Below, piece after piece: positions 1-8,139 of a DNA stretch of 13,155 bases. The DNA lies in NCBI GenBank assembly GCA_002724895.1, contig PBQB01000038.1:2101-15255 (forward strand), given 5' to 3'. Within the stretch, counting starts at the first letter, position 1. Every line of letters begins with the position of its first letter. Origin of the DNA: Flavobacteriales bacterium (GTDB lineage: Bacteria; Bacteroidota; Bacteroidia; Flavobacteriales; BACL11). The notes beneath the pieces were generated by a model, which saw only the letters and a list, made by a program, of their open reading frames with translations, was not told the origin of the DNA and searched no databases. The position numbers and the translations under genes are program-made.

Positions 1-599
1 GCAGAAGCGGCCATAAAATGCAAATCAAGATCTTGCATATTAAACAAATAATGTCCAACAGTTTGGACAGTGTCTGAATGAAATATAGCATTATAAGCTT
101 TACATAACTCACCAATAGTTTTAATATCTTGAATTATTCCAATTTCATTATTAGCATGCATAATTGAAACAAATGATCTTGGTTTTTCTTTTAAGAGTGT
201 TTCAAGATGATCAACTGAAATTTTTCCATCATTATCTATATCAACATAAGATAATTCAATTACTCCGTCATTAGCAAGTTCTTGTAGTGGATATAAAACC
301 GCATGATGCGATATTTTTGAAGTTATAGCATGACGTATATTGTATTTCTTAATTGAAGAATTAATTGCCATATTATCAGATTCTGTACCTCCTGATGTAA
401 AAAAGATTGTTCCAGGACTAGTATTTAATATTTGTGCAATTTTTTTTCTAGCATCCTCAATAATTATTTTTGCTTGTCTACCATAAGAATGAACTGATGA
501 CGGATTTCCATATGTGCTCTCCATCAAATTTTTCATAACATCAATTACATCACTTGAAATTGGAGTAGAAGCTGCATTGTCTAAATAAATCCTTTGCAT
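1..599 (-). CDS. Cysteine desulfurase, class I NifS/IscS type (3' part missing)
   Basis: This PLP enzyme converts cysteine to alanine and passes the persulfide sulfur to Fe-S cluster, thiamine or tRNA-thiolation pathways in the cytoplasm. The visible 199 residues begin [13 protein letters not shown], a typical start for the family, followed by GNPSSVH (31-37), the PLP-phosphate loop TSGGTESDN (68-76), His98 in a SHHAV motif, HANNEIG (148-154) and [10 protein letters not shown] (174-183), where Asp176 and Gln179 should contact PLP. The window ends right after MAAS, just before the expected A-H-K motif with the PLP lysine, so that lysine and the persulfide cysteine loop cannot be checked. The ATG lies 2 bases after the glmM stop, which implies co-transcription and probably translational coupling. 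The fold is certain; NifS and IscS subtypes cannot be separated here, so no symbol is given. Confidence 0.93.
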   Translation of the reverse strand, partial: MQRIYLDNAASTPISSDVIDVMKNLMESTYGNPSSVHSYGRQAKIIIEDARKKIAQILNTSPGTIFFTSGGTESDNMAINSSIKKYNIRHAITSKISHHAVLYPLQELANDGVIELSYVDIDNDGKISVDHLETLLKEKPRSFVSIMHANNEIGIIQDIKTIGELCKAYNAIFHSDTVQTVGHYLFNMQDLDLHFMAAS

Positions 600-601
600 T
601 A

Positions 602-1981
602 CTAAATAAAAGCCTTAATTAATTCATTTACATTCTCAAAAATACAATTAGCATCTTTTTGGGTTCTTCCTTCAACATAAATACGAATAATTGGTTCAGT
701 ATTTGATCTCCGTAAATGTACCCACCCATTATCAAAATGGATTTTTAACCCATCAATATTTATTTTATTCTCTTTTTCATAATGAGAATGCAAAAAGTTA
801 AAAATATCTTCAATATTAATTTTTTCACTTAATTGTATTTTCCTTTTTAACATATAAAATTTTGGATACCTATCTCTTAAATTACTCACAGACAATTTTG
901 ACTCAACAAGTTGAGTGAGAAATAAAGCTATTCCAACAATAGCATCTCTCCCATAATGTAACTCAGGATAAATGACTCCCCCATTACCTTCTCCGCCAAT
1001 AACAGCATTAACTTCTTTCATTTTTTTAACCACATTCACTTCTCCAACAGCAGAAGCAGAATAACTACAACTATATTTACTTGTAACTTCAGCGAGTGCA
1101 CTTGTTGATGAAAGGTTAGAAACAGTATTACCAGGATTTTTACTTAAAATATAATCTGCAACAGAAACAAGTGTGTATTCTTCACCAAACATGCTTCCAT
1201 CTTCACAAATAAATGCTAGTCTGTCTACATCTGGGTCTACAACAATTCCTAAATCAGCTTTTTCTTTCACTACTAAACTTGAAATATCTTGTAAATTTTC
1301 TGATAATGGTTCAGGATTATGTGGAAAATCACCATTAGGTTCACAATATAGCTTGATGCAATTTACACCCATTTTTTGCAATAGCATAGGAACTAAAATA
1401 CCACCTGTAGAATTTACAGCATCGACTACAACTTTAAGATTTGCTTTCTTAACTTCATTTACATTAACTAAAGGTAAATCTAAAACTTTATCTATATGAA
1501 TTGAATTGTAATCATTATTATAACAGCAACTTCCTAAATCAGAAACACTAACAAAATTAAACTGATTATTTTCAGCATAATTTAAAACCTTTATTCCTTC
1601 TTCTGATGAAATAAATTCACCATCACTATTAAGCAACTTTAATGCATTCCATTGCTTTGGATTATGACTAGCAGTAATTATTATACCTCCATCAGCATTT
1701 TCTAATTTTACTGCCATTTCAACAGTTGGAGTTGTAGATAACCCTAAATCAATAACATCAAATCCAGAAGCAATAAGTGTTCCTTTAACAATACTACTAA
1801 CCATTTCACCTGAAATTCTAGCATCTCTACCAATTATAATCTTGTTGTTAAGATTTGAACTTTCATTTATAAATTTTGCATAAGAAGCAGTAAATTTAAC
1901 TATATCTAAAGGAGTCAAATCATCCCCTACTTGGCTTCCAATTGTACCTCTAATACCAGAAATTGATTTTATTAATGTCAT
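602..1981 (-). CDS. glmM: Phosphoglucosamine mutase
   Basis: The enzyme interconverts glucosamine-6-phosphate and glucosamine-1-phosphate, a cytoplasmic step toward UDP-GlcNAc for peptidoglycan and lipid A. The 459 residues have the layout of the alpha-D-phosphohexomutase superfamily: [10 protein letters not shown] at 6-15, the phosphoserine loop TASHNP at 103-108 with Ser105 as the phosphorylated residue, the metal loop DPDVDR at 249-254 (Asp249, Asp251, Asp253), the sugar-specificity loop GEGNGG at 330-335, and the phosphate-binding RRSNTEP at 424-430. All catalytic elements are intact and the length is normal. The GEGNGG loop differs from the GEQSGH of proteobacterial GlmM and, from memory, is the usual form in Bacteroidota, where these proteins are annotated as GlmM; a phosphomannomutase activity cannot be excluded. 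It is first in a minus-strand unit with the cysteine desulfurase, read from a promoter in the divergent region. Confidence 0.93.
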   Translation of the reverse strand: MTLIKSISGIRGTIGSQVGDDLTPLDIVKFTASYAKFINESSNLNNKIIIGRDARISGEMVSSIVKGTLIASGFDVIDLGLSTTPTVEMAVKLENADGGIIITASHNPKQWNALKLLNSDGEFISSEEGIKVLNYAENNQFNFVSVSDLGSCCYNNDYNSIHIDKVLDLPLVNVNEVKKANLKVVVDAVNSTGGILVPMLLQKMGVNCIKLYCEPNGDFPHNPEPLSENLQDISSLVVKEKADLGIVVDPDVDRLAFICEDGSMFGEEYTLVSVADYILSKNPGNTVSNLSSTSALAEVTSKYSCSYSASAVGEVNVVKKMKEVNAVIGGEGNGGVIYPELHYGRDAIVGIALFLTQLVESKLSVSNLRDRYPKFYMLKRKIQLSEKINIEDIFNFLHSHYEKENKINIDGLKIHFDNGWVHLRRSNTEPIIRIYVEGRTQKDANCIFENVNELIKAFI

Positions 1982-1994
1982 AACTTTAAAAAAA

Positions 1995-2027
1995 CAAATC
2001 TACATAATTAAATTTTTGTTTACTAAA
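1995..2027 (-). promoter_or_regulatory. Candidate glmM promoter (Bacteroidota type)
   Basis: On the minus strand a TAGATTTG box (2002 to 1995) fits the TAnnTTTG -7 consensus of Bacteroidota. A TTTAG element (2027 to 2023) lies 20 bases upstream as an imperfect -33 TTTG. The -7 box ends about 13 bases before the glmM ATG, so the leader would be very short. The assignment rests on motif and position only. Confidence 0.5.
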
Positions 2028-2042
2028 TGATTACTATCTTTG
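2015..2042 (+). promoter_or_regulatory. Candidate promoter of the comA-uvrB operon
   Basis: TATCTTTG at 2035-2042 matches the TAnnTTTG -7 box, and TTTG at 2015-2018 matches the -33 element with a 16-base spacer, slightly short of the usual 17-23. Transcription would begin near 2047-2050, giving an approximately 12-base leader before the ATG at 2061. The element faces away from the glmM promoter, so the two units share this divergent region of about 80 bases. No operator-like dyad is evident. Confidence 0.55.
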
Positions 2043-2060
2043 TTTATTAATCTTTTTCCA

Positions 2061-2810
2061 ATGGAGTCTATTATTACAAATAAAAAATTAAGAACAAAAA
2101 AAACAAGAAAAGAAGGCATTACTATGATGATAGATAAAGGTATAAGTCTTTCTCAAGCAAAATATTTTTTAGAAACAAGTAAAGAATACACCGATATTAT
2201 TAAGCTCGGATTTGGAACAAGTATAATTACTCCAAACATAATTGAAAAAGTTAGATTATATCAAAAGAATAACATACAGGTTTACCTTGGAGGAACTTTA
2301 TTTGAATATTTTTTTTCCAGAAATAAAATAAAAGAGTATGAAGATTTTGTTAATCACTTAGGAATATCTATGGTAGAAATATCTGATGGATGTATAGATA
2401 TAGATCATAGTGAAAAGTGTAATCAAATTAAAAAATTCTCTAAAAATTTCATTGTATTGAGTGAAGTAGGAAGTAAAACAAAAAATATAGAAAATGATAA
2501 ATGGTTGGAAAATATTGAAAAAGAAATAATTGCAGGAAGTTGGAAAATAATAGCTGAGGCACGAGAAGGAGGAAATATTGGAATTTGTGAAGAAAATGGA
2601 AATATAAAATCTGACCTTATAGATGATATAGTTAAAAAAACCTCAATTGAACAAATTATTTGGGAGGCTCCTAAAAAATCTCAACAATCATGGTTTATTA
2701 ATAAATTTGGTTTAAATGTTAATTTAGGAAATATATCATATGACGATATTATTCCTCTTGAATGTTTAAGACTCGGACTTCGTGCAGATACTTTTAAAAA
2801 ATTCTTATAA
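2061..2810 (+). CDS. comA: Phosphosulfolactate synthase (ComA family)
   Basis: Members of this TIM-barrel family (PF02679) add sulfite to phosphoenolpyruvate to form (R)-phosphosulfolactate, the first step of coenzyme M synthesis in methanogens and of sulfolactate synthesis in Bacillus spores. From the ATG at 2061 the product is 249 residues, the normal size. Family motifs are RKEGIT (16-21), MDKG-like MIDKG (24-28), DIIKLGFGTS (45-54), the GGTLFE turn (77-82), EISDG (106-110), EVGSK (135-139), EAREGG (166-171) and WEAP (201-204). A TTG 21 bases upstream is in frame but sits inside the proposed -7 box, so it would not be in the mRNA. It is the first gene of the operon and its stop overlaps the next start as TAATG. 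The organism shows no methanogen-like CoM context, so the product's fate (sulfolactate, or cysteate for sulfonolipids) is unknown. The family is certain; in vivo role is inference. Confidence 0.87.
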   Translation: MESIITNKKLRTKKTRKEGITMMIDKGISLSQAKYFLETSKEYTDIIKLGFGTSIITPNIIEKVRLYQKNNIQVYLGGTLFEYFFSRNKIKEYEDFVNHLGISMVEISDGCIDIDHSEKCNQIKKFSKNFIVLSEVGSKTKNIENDKWLENIEKEIIAGSWKIIAEAREGGNIGICEENGNIKSDLIDDIVKKTSIEQIIWEAPKKSQQSWFINKFGLNVNLGNISYDDIIPLECLRLGLRADTFKKFL

Positions 2811-3718
2811 TGCTTAAATATTATTTTATATTATTTCTTAAAGGGATAGGAATGGGTATAGCGAATGTAATTCCTGGTGTTTCAGGAGGAACAATAGCTT
2901 TAATTACTAGAATATATGAGCCTTTAATAAACTCTCTCAAATCATTTGATAAACACGCTTTAAAACTTTTACTAAAATTTAAATATGTTGATTTTATTAA
3001 ATACACTAATTTTTATTTTTTAGTTACAATTTTTTTTGGAAGCCTGGTAAGTATGTTTAGTATCGCTAAGATTTTTAAATATTTATTTTTTCACCACCCT
3101 ATATTGATTTGGTCATTCTTTTTTGGTTTAATACTAGCTTCGATATACTTTGTAGCAAAAAGAATTAAAAAATGGAATACACTTAATTTAATAATATGCT
3201 TTATAAGCATAATGGTAGCTACTACAATATCATTGATGAATCCAGGAAATGAAAATAGCAATCCTTTTTTTGTATTTATGTGTGGAATTATAGGAATCAG
3301 CGGAATGATGCTGCCAGGATTATCAGGATCCTTTATTTTAATTCTTTTAGGAAATTATGAATTATTATTAGTAGATGCTATTATTGAACTTAATTATACC
3401 CTTTTAGTCTTATTTGGATTGGGATCTATTTTCGGACTTCTAGCATTTTCACACATAATAGCCTGGCTTTTAAAGAAATATAAAGATCAAACATTATCAA
3501 TGCTAACTGGATTTATTGTAGGATCACTATTAGTTATTTGGCCTTGGAAGAAAATAGGCAAGAGTATTGTTATTGATGGTAAAACTAAAGTTATTGATTA
3601 TATTTGGTATATGCCTGAAAGTATAAATTTAGAAACATCAATTGCAATTTTATTATTTTTTACTTCAATGGGAATTATATATGCTCTAGAAAAATTCTCT
3701 ACTAATCAAAATAAATAA
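2810..3718 (+). CDS. popT: DUF368 membrane protein, undecaprenyl-phosphate translocase (PopT) family
   Basis: DUF368 (PF04018) proteins have been shown in other bacteria to move undecaprenyl phosphate back across the cytoplasmic membrane, recycling the lipid carrier for peptidoglycan and surface polymers. The 302 residues hold about eight hydrophobic stretches. Two related signature loops mark an internally duplicated fold: GIGMGIANVIPGVSGG (12-27) in the N-terminal half and GISGMMLPGLSGS (162-174) in the C-terminal half. Both conserve P-G-x-S-G. The TRIYEPL segment after the first loop and GNYELL after the second are also family features. There is no cleavable signal peptide, as expected for a polytopic protein. 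The ATG overlaps the comA stop by one base (TAATG) and its own stop overlaps aroE in the same way. Membership is clear from motifs; translocase function is transferred from characterised members, and the symbol follows that work. Confidence 0.85.
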   Translation: MLKYYFILFLKGIGMGIANVIPGVSGGTIALITRIYEPLINSLKSFDKHALKLLLKFKYVDFIKYTNFYFLVTIFFGSLVSMFSIAKIFKYLFFHHPILIWSFFFGLILASIYFVAKRIKKWNTLNLIICFISIMVATTISLMNPGNENSNPFFVFMCGIIGISGMMLPGLSGSFILILLGNYELLLVDAIIELNYTLLVLFGLGSIFGLLAFSHIIAWLLKKYKDQTLSMLTGFIVGSLLVIWPWKKIGKSIVIDGKTKVIDYIWYMPESINLETSIAILLFFTSMGIIYALEKFSTNQNK

Positions 3719-4434
3719 TGAAAACTTTTGCTTTAATTGGATCGGAGCTACAACATTCATTTTCGTATAAATATTTTAATAATAAATTTCAAAAAGAAAA
3801 ATATAAAAATTATCAGTACATAAATTTAGAAATTAATAACATATCTAAATTAAAATATTTGATTTCTAAATATTCATTAAGTGGTCTAAATATTACAATA
3901 CCATATAAGACAAGTATTATTCCATTTTTAGATGATCTTTCTAAAGAAGCAAAAATTATAAATGCCGTAAACACAATTCAAATAAATAATGGAAAAATTA
4001 TTGGTCACAATACAGATACAATTGGCTTCACAAAAAGTATTTACAAAAAAATTAAAAACAAAAAAAACGCATTAGTTTTAGGAAATGGAGGTAGTGCACA
4101 AGCAATTAAGTATTCATTAGATCAACTTAATATTAATCATTTAACGGTTTCAAGAAATACATCACTTAATTATAAAAAATTAACAAAAGAAATAATTAAA
4201 AAAAACAAAATAATAATCAATTGTACTCCTTTAGGTATGTTTCCAAATATTAATTCATTTCCTGAAATACCTTATGATTTATTAACAAAAGATCACTTAC
4301 TTTTTGATTTAGTATATAATCCAGAATTAACTTTATTTCAAAAATTAGGTCTGAAAAAAAATTGCGAAGTAATTAATGGTTTAGAAATGCTATTTATACA
4401 AGCTGAGGAATCATGGAAAATATGGAATAGTTAG
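3718..4434 (+). CDS. aroE: Shikimate dehydrogenase (NADP+)
   Basis: The enzyme reduces 3-dehydroshikimate to shikimate in the chorismate pathway. The 238 residues carry the shikimate-binding HSFS (13-16, Ser14 and Ser16), GLNITIPYK (56-64) with catalytic Lys64, NAVNT (82-86), HNTD (97-100) with catalytic Asp100, the dinucleotide loop LGNGGSAQA (121-129), a short NADP-binding strand ending SRNTS (145-149), NCTPLGM (168-174) and the closing NGLEMLFIQAEESW (220-233). The first loop reads GSELQHSFSY instead of the common GxPIxHSxSP, which looks like a lineage variant because both serines are kept. It is somewhat shorter than the usual 250-270 residues but complete at both ends. The ATG overlaps the upstream stop as TAATG, and 27 bases separate it from the DUF349 gene. 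Low GC and heavy Lys/Asn/Ile use match the next gene. Confidence 0.92.
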   Translation: MKTFALIGSELQHSFSYKYFNNKFQKEKYKNYQYINLEINNISKLKYLISKYSLSGLNITIPYKTSIIPFLDDLSKEAKIINAVNTIQINNGKIIGHNTDTIGFTKSIYKKIKNKKNALVLGNGGSAQAIKYSLDQLNINHLTVSRNTSLNYKKLTKEIIKKNKIIINCTPLGMFPNINSFPEIPYDLLTKDHLLFDLVYNPELTLFQKLGLKKNCEVINGLEMLFIQAEESWKIWNS

Positions 4435-4442
4435 TAAATTTG
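4435..4442 (+). promoter_or_regulatory. Possible internal -7 box before the DUF349 gene
   Basis: TAAATTTG directly follows the aroE stop and fits TAnnTTTG, ending 19 bases before the GTG start of the DUF349 gene. No convincing -33 TTTG lies at the right distance within the aroE end. In DNA this AT-rich the match could be chance; if real, it would let the DUF349 gene and uvrB be transcribed apart from the first three genes. Confidence 0.25.
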
Positions 4443-4461
4443 TTTTAATAATAAAAAATAA

Positions 4462-6111
4462 GTGGAAGAAATAAAAATTCAAAATTTAGATGTAAGTGAG
4501 TTACTTAATTACATGGATACTCTAATTAATGATGAAAATCCGTATAATGTTAATAGAAAAGTGGATTCATTAAAAGCAATTTTTTACCAAAAAATAAATA
4601 AAAAAGATAACATTAAATCTTCTGAAGAGAAAGATTTTGAAATTAAATTTAAAGCATACAAAAAGAAAAAATTTGAATACAGAAAAAAACAAGAAAAAGA
4701 AGAAAATAACAACTTCAATAATAAGAAAAATATTATTGAAGAAATTTATAATATAACAAAAGAGAAAGAATCATTAAAAGATACTTTTATAAATTTTAAA
4801 AAATTAACAAATAAATGGAAAGAAATTGGCCCCGTACCAATTCATATGAAAAAAGATCTTTGGAGTTCGTATCATTATGCTATAGAAGTTTTTTATGACT
4901 TCATTAAAATAAATAAAGATTTACGAGATATTGACTTTAATAGAAACAAAAAAACAAAAGAAAATATTTGTGAACAAGCAGAAAAACTTAGCAGTAATAA
5001 AGATGTCAACAAAAGTTATAAAATATTACAAGCATTACATCAAGAATGGAAATTAACTGGACCAGTAAAAAAAGAAATACGGCAAAAATTATGGGATAGA
5101 TTTAAAATTGCAAGTTCAACTTTTAACAAAAAAAGAAATGAATACTTTGTTGAATTAAAGAAAAAACAAAAAGAACTAATTACATCAAAAAATAATATTT
5201 CAAAAAAGATCTATCAATTAGTAGATGCACAGCCAAAATCCTTCAAAGAATGGAATCTATTAACTGAAAAATGTAATTTATTATTAAAAGAATGGGGGGA
5301 AATAAAAGGATTAGATAGGAAATCAAATACAAAAGCTATAATTAACAAACAAAAAGCCTTAAATAATTTTTACGAAACTAAAAAATTATTTTTCAATGAA
5401 GTAAAAGAAAAAAATAAAGCAATAATTAAAAAACAAGAAAATATTTGTTTAGAAGCAGAGAAAATGCAAAAAAATACAAACTGGGAAGAGACCAGTAAGA
5501 AATTAATTTTACTTCAGAAAAAAATGAATAGCATAAAATATATTAACTCCTCAAAATCTAAAAAAATAACTAAAAGATTTAAGTCTGCATGTAATATTTT
5601 TTTTAATGCAAAAAATAAAATGAACAAAGAGAAACAAAGAAAAAAAAATGAAAATTTAGTTAAGAAAAAAGAATTATTAAAAGAAATTACAAACATTAAA
5701 TTTAAAAATGAAAAAAAAGAAATTAGTTCTACCATAAATAAATTATTAAATAAATGGTCAACAATTGGTCAGGATATAAATAATAAAATCAATTTTAAAA
5801 TTTCTGATGCCTTAAATAAAAAATTTCAAAATCATTCTAACAATTTTGAATTAGAAATTTTAATTTATAAGATTATAATTAATGAAAACAATAAAAATAA
5901 GTACTTTTTAAAAAATGAATTAAAAGAATTAAAACTAGAATATACAAGTTTAAAACTCAAAGTTCATCAATATGAAAACAATTTAACATTTTTTGCTAAA
6001 AGCAATAAAACTAACAGTATTACCATTGAATCAGAAAAAAAATTATCCCTAATGAAAGAACAAATAAAAAAAATAAAGTCTAAAATTGAAATAATCAATA
6101 AGTACTTATGA
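4462..6111 (+). CDS. DUF349 repeat protein, predicted coiled-coil, function unknown
   Basis: This 549-residue, very Lys/Asn/Glu-rich protein consists of helical repeats of the DUF349 type (PF03993). Five repeats can be traced by the W-x(3)-GP pattern and the helix after it: WKEIGPVP (119-126), WKLTGPV (196-202), WGEIKG (278-283), a degenerate copy near 354-386 with Ile358 in the Trp position, and WSTIGQD (432-438). A C-terminal coiled coil spans about 480-549. No signal peptide, membrane segment or catalytic motif is seen, so it is probably cytoplasmic and structural. GTG at 4462 is preferred: a TAA lies immediately before it in frame, the next ATG is at codon 18, and the intervening LDVSELLNYMDTL matches the family's N-terminal region. 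Many relatives carry an additional acidic N-terminal stretch that is absent here. Its stop overlaps the uvrB start as ATGA. The family has no established role that I know of. Confidence 0.82.
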   Translation: MEEIKIQNLDVSELLNYMDTLINDENPYNVNRKVDSLKAIFYQKINKKDNIKSSEEKDFEIKFKAYKKKKFEYRKKQEKEENNNFNNKKNIIEEIYNITKEKESLKDTFINFKKLTNKWKEIGPVPIHMKKDLWSSYHYAIEVFYDFIKINKDLRDIDFNRNKKTKENICEQAEKLSSNKDVNKSYKILQALHQEWKLTGPVKKEIRQKLWDRFKIASSTFNKKRNEYFVELKKKQKELITSKNNISKKIYQLVDAQPKSFKEWNLLTEKCNLLLKEWGEIKGLDRKSNTKAIINKQKALNNFYETKKLFFNEVKEKNKAIIKKQENICLEAEKMQKNTNWEETSKKLILLQKKMNSIKYINSSKSKKITKRFKSACNIFFNAKNKMNKEKQRKKNENLVKKKELLKEITNIKFKNEKKEISSTINKLLNKWSTIGQDINNKINFKISDALNKKFQNHSNNFELEILIYKIIINENNKNKYFLKNELKELKLEYTSLKLKVHQYENNLTFFAKSNKTNSITIESEKKLSLMKEQIKKIKSKIEIINKYL

Positions 6112-8102
6112 GCTTTCAACTAACTTCTGAATTTTCACCAACAGGAGATCAACCTGAAGCAATAAAACAATTAACTGATGGTATTATTGAAGGAGAAAAA
6201 TACCAAACTTTATTAGGAGTTACAGGCTCTGGAAAAACTTTTACAGTAGCCAATATAATAAATCATGTTAATAGACCTACACTTGTACTAAGTCATAATA
6301 AAACATTGGCAGCACAATTATTTAGTGAATTTAAACAGTTTTTTCCAAATAACGCTGTTGAATATTTTGTTTCATATTATGATTATTATCAACCAGAAGC
6401 ATATGTTCCTAGTACTGGTTTATATATTGAAAAAGACTTATCTATAAATGAACAAATTGAAAAATATAGATTAAATACAACATCTTCACTTTTGTCTGGT
6501 AGAAAAGATGTTATTGTTGTTTCGTCTGTTAGTTGCATATATGGAATAGGAAATCCTGAAGAATTTCACAATGGGATTATAAATGTTAAAGTGGGAGAAA
6601 ATATAAATAGGTCTCAATTATTAAATAAACTAGTACAATCATTATATAGTAGAACTACCGAAAAATTACAAAAAGGGAATTTTAAAGTAAATGGAGAAAG
6701 TATAGATGTAGCTTTAGCTTATAATGATATTGCATATAGGATACATTTTTTTGGTAATAATATTAAAGAAATAGAAACTTTTAATCTAATTAATCATAAA
6801 ATTATCAATTCTGAAGATGAAATAATTATATATCCTGCAAATATTTTTGTAACGTCTAAAGAAAATCTTAATTCAGCTATTTTTAATATTCAAAAAGATC
6901 TTTTAAAAGAAGTTGAGCAGTTTAAAAATGATGGGTTTAATCAAGAAGCTAAAAGATTAGAAGAAAGAACAAACTTTGATATAGAAATGATAAAAGAATT
7001 AGGTTATTGTTCAGGAATTGAAAATTATTCTAGATATTTAGATGGGAGAAAAAAAGGAAGTAGACCATTTTGTTTATTAGATTATTTTCCGAAGGATTAT
7101 ATAACAATAATAGATGAAAGTCATGTAACCATTCCCCAAATTAAAGCAATGTATGGAGGAGATTTTTCTAGAAAAAAAAATTTGGTTGACCATGGATTTA
7201 GACTTTTGGCTGCATTAGATAACAGGCCATTAAAATTTGAAGAATTTGAACACCTATCAAATCAAACAATTTATGTTAGTGCAACTCCTGCAGAATATGA
7301 ACTGGAACAATCAAATGGAGTAATAATTGAACAGATAATAAGACCAACAGGATTACTAGACCCAAAAATTGAAGTAAGACCAATTGAAGATCAAATAGAC
7401 GATTTAATAAATGAAATTAACATTAGAATACCCAAACAAGAACGTGTTTTAATTACTACTCTTACAAAAAGAATGGCTGAAGAATTAAATAAATATTTAA
7501 AAAGATTTAATATAAATTGTAGATATATTCATTCAGATGTTGATACAATTGAAAGAGTAGAAATTATACAGGGGCTTAAAAAAGGGATTTTTGATGTATT
7601 GATTGGCGTAAATCTATTAAGAGAAGGATTAGACCTACCTGAAGTAAGCTTAGTTGCTATTATGGATGCTGATAAAGAAGGTTTTTTAAGATCTGAAAGA
7701 GCCTTAACACAAACTGCAGGAAGAACTGCAAGAAATATAAATGGATTAGTTATAATGTATGCAGATACTATTACAAATTCAATGAGAAAAACTATTGAAA
7801 CTACAACTAATAGAAGATCTGAACAAAAAAAATACAACAAAAAAAATAATATCAAACCAAAACCACTGATTAAAAGAAAAGAAAATATTTTAATAGAAGA
7901 ACTCAATCCGTACAAAAACAAAGAAAATAAAAATTTAGATATCGAAGATGATTTAAAAAATCCAAAAGAGATAAAAATAAGTATCAAAAAGTTAAAACAA
8001 CAAATGCAAAAAGCCGCAAAAGAATTAAATTTTATAGAAGCTGGAAAAATTAGAGATAAAATTAAATTTTTGGAAGAGAATATAAAAAAAATGGACCTGT
8101 AA
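6108..8102 (+). CDS. uvrB: Excinuclease ABC subunit B
   Basis: UvrB is the damage-verifying helicase-like subunit of nucleotide excision repair: UvrA loads it onto DNA, it probes the lesion with its beta-hairpin, then recruits UvrC. The 664 residues (about 673 in E. coli) show Walker A GVTGSGKT (37-44), the aromatic beta-hairpin YYDYYQPEAY (90-99), SSVSCIYG (139-146), Walker B DESH (336-339), SATPAEYE (391-398), IHSDVDTIER (474-483), the second-motor-domain NLLREGLDLPE (502-512), QTAGRTARN (535-543) and the C-terminal UVR domain (about 624-660, KLKQQMQKAAKELNFIEAGKIR) that contacts UvrC. Every motif is intact. It is the last gene of the plus-strand operon. Its ATG overlaps the DUF349 stop as ATGA, and its final codons form one arm of a terminator hairpin. 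No LexA-type box was recognised upstream. Confidence 0.97.
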   Translation: MSFQLTSEFSPTGDQPEAIKQLTDGIIEGEKYQTLLGVTGSGKTFTVANIINHVNRPTLVLSHNKTLAAQLFSEFKQFFPNNAVEYFVSYYDYYQPEAYVPSTGLYIEKDLSINEQIEKYRLNTTSSLLSGRKDVIVVSSVSCIYGIGNPEEFHNGIINVKVGENINRSQLLNKLVQSLYSRTTEKLQKGNFKVNGESIDVALAYNDIAYRIHFFGNNIKEIETFNLINHKIINSEDEIIIYPANIFVTSKENLNSAIFNIQKDLLKEVEQFKNDGFNQEAKRLEERTNFDIEMIKELGYCSGIENYSRYLDGRKKGSRPFCLLDYFPKDYITIIDESHVTIPQIKAMYGGDFSRKKNLVDHGFRLLAALDNRPLKFEEFEHLSNQTIYVSATPAEYELEQSNGVIIEQIIRPTGLLDPKIEVRPIEDQIDDLINEINIRIPKQERVLITTLTKRMAEELNKYLKRFNINCRYIHSDVDTIERVEIIQGLKKGIFDVLIGVNLLREGLDLPEVSLVAIMDADKEGFLRSERALTQTAGRTARNINGLVIMYADTITNSMRKTIETTTNRRSEQKKYNKKNNIKPKPLIKRKENILIEELNPYKNKENKNLDIEDDLKNPKEIKISIKKLKQQMQKAAKELNFIEAGKIRDKIKFLEENIKKMDL

Positions 8103-8116
8103 AAACAGATCCATTT
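8084..8116. terminator. Bidirectional rho-independent terminator overlapping the uvrB stop
   Basis: Two 10-base arms (8091-8100 and 8105-8114) face each other across a 4-base AAAA/TTTT loop. In the minus-strand RNA all ten pairs form, one as G-U, and the hairpin runs straight into a 7-U tract (8090 to 8084): a textbook terminator for the cold-shock gene. In the plus-strand RNA the same position is a C-A mismatch and only UUU follows, so termination after uvrB should be weaker. The uvrB stop codon begins at the last base of the left arm. Confidence 0.75.
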
Positions 8117-8139
8117 AAATTATATTGAATTTTGAAGAC

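Noticed and set aside
1173..1499. Plus-strand 108-codon open frame inside glmM
   Set aside because: Antisense of the metal-binding domain of an intact glmM; no recognisable protein.
2821..3006. Minus-strand 61-codon open frame opposite the start of the DUF368 gene
   Set aside because: Antisense of the conserved first signature loop of the DUF368 protein.
5514..5735. Minus-strand 73-codon Phe-rich open frame in the DUF349 gene
   Set aside because: Complement of Lys-rich codons gives Phe runs; no start context or family features.
7529..7987. Minus-strand 152-codon open frame inside uvrB
   Set aside because: Lies opposite conserved UvrB motifs; its hydrophobic look comes from the complement of A-rich codons.
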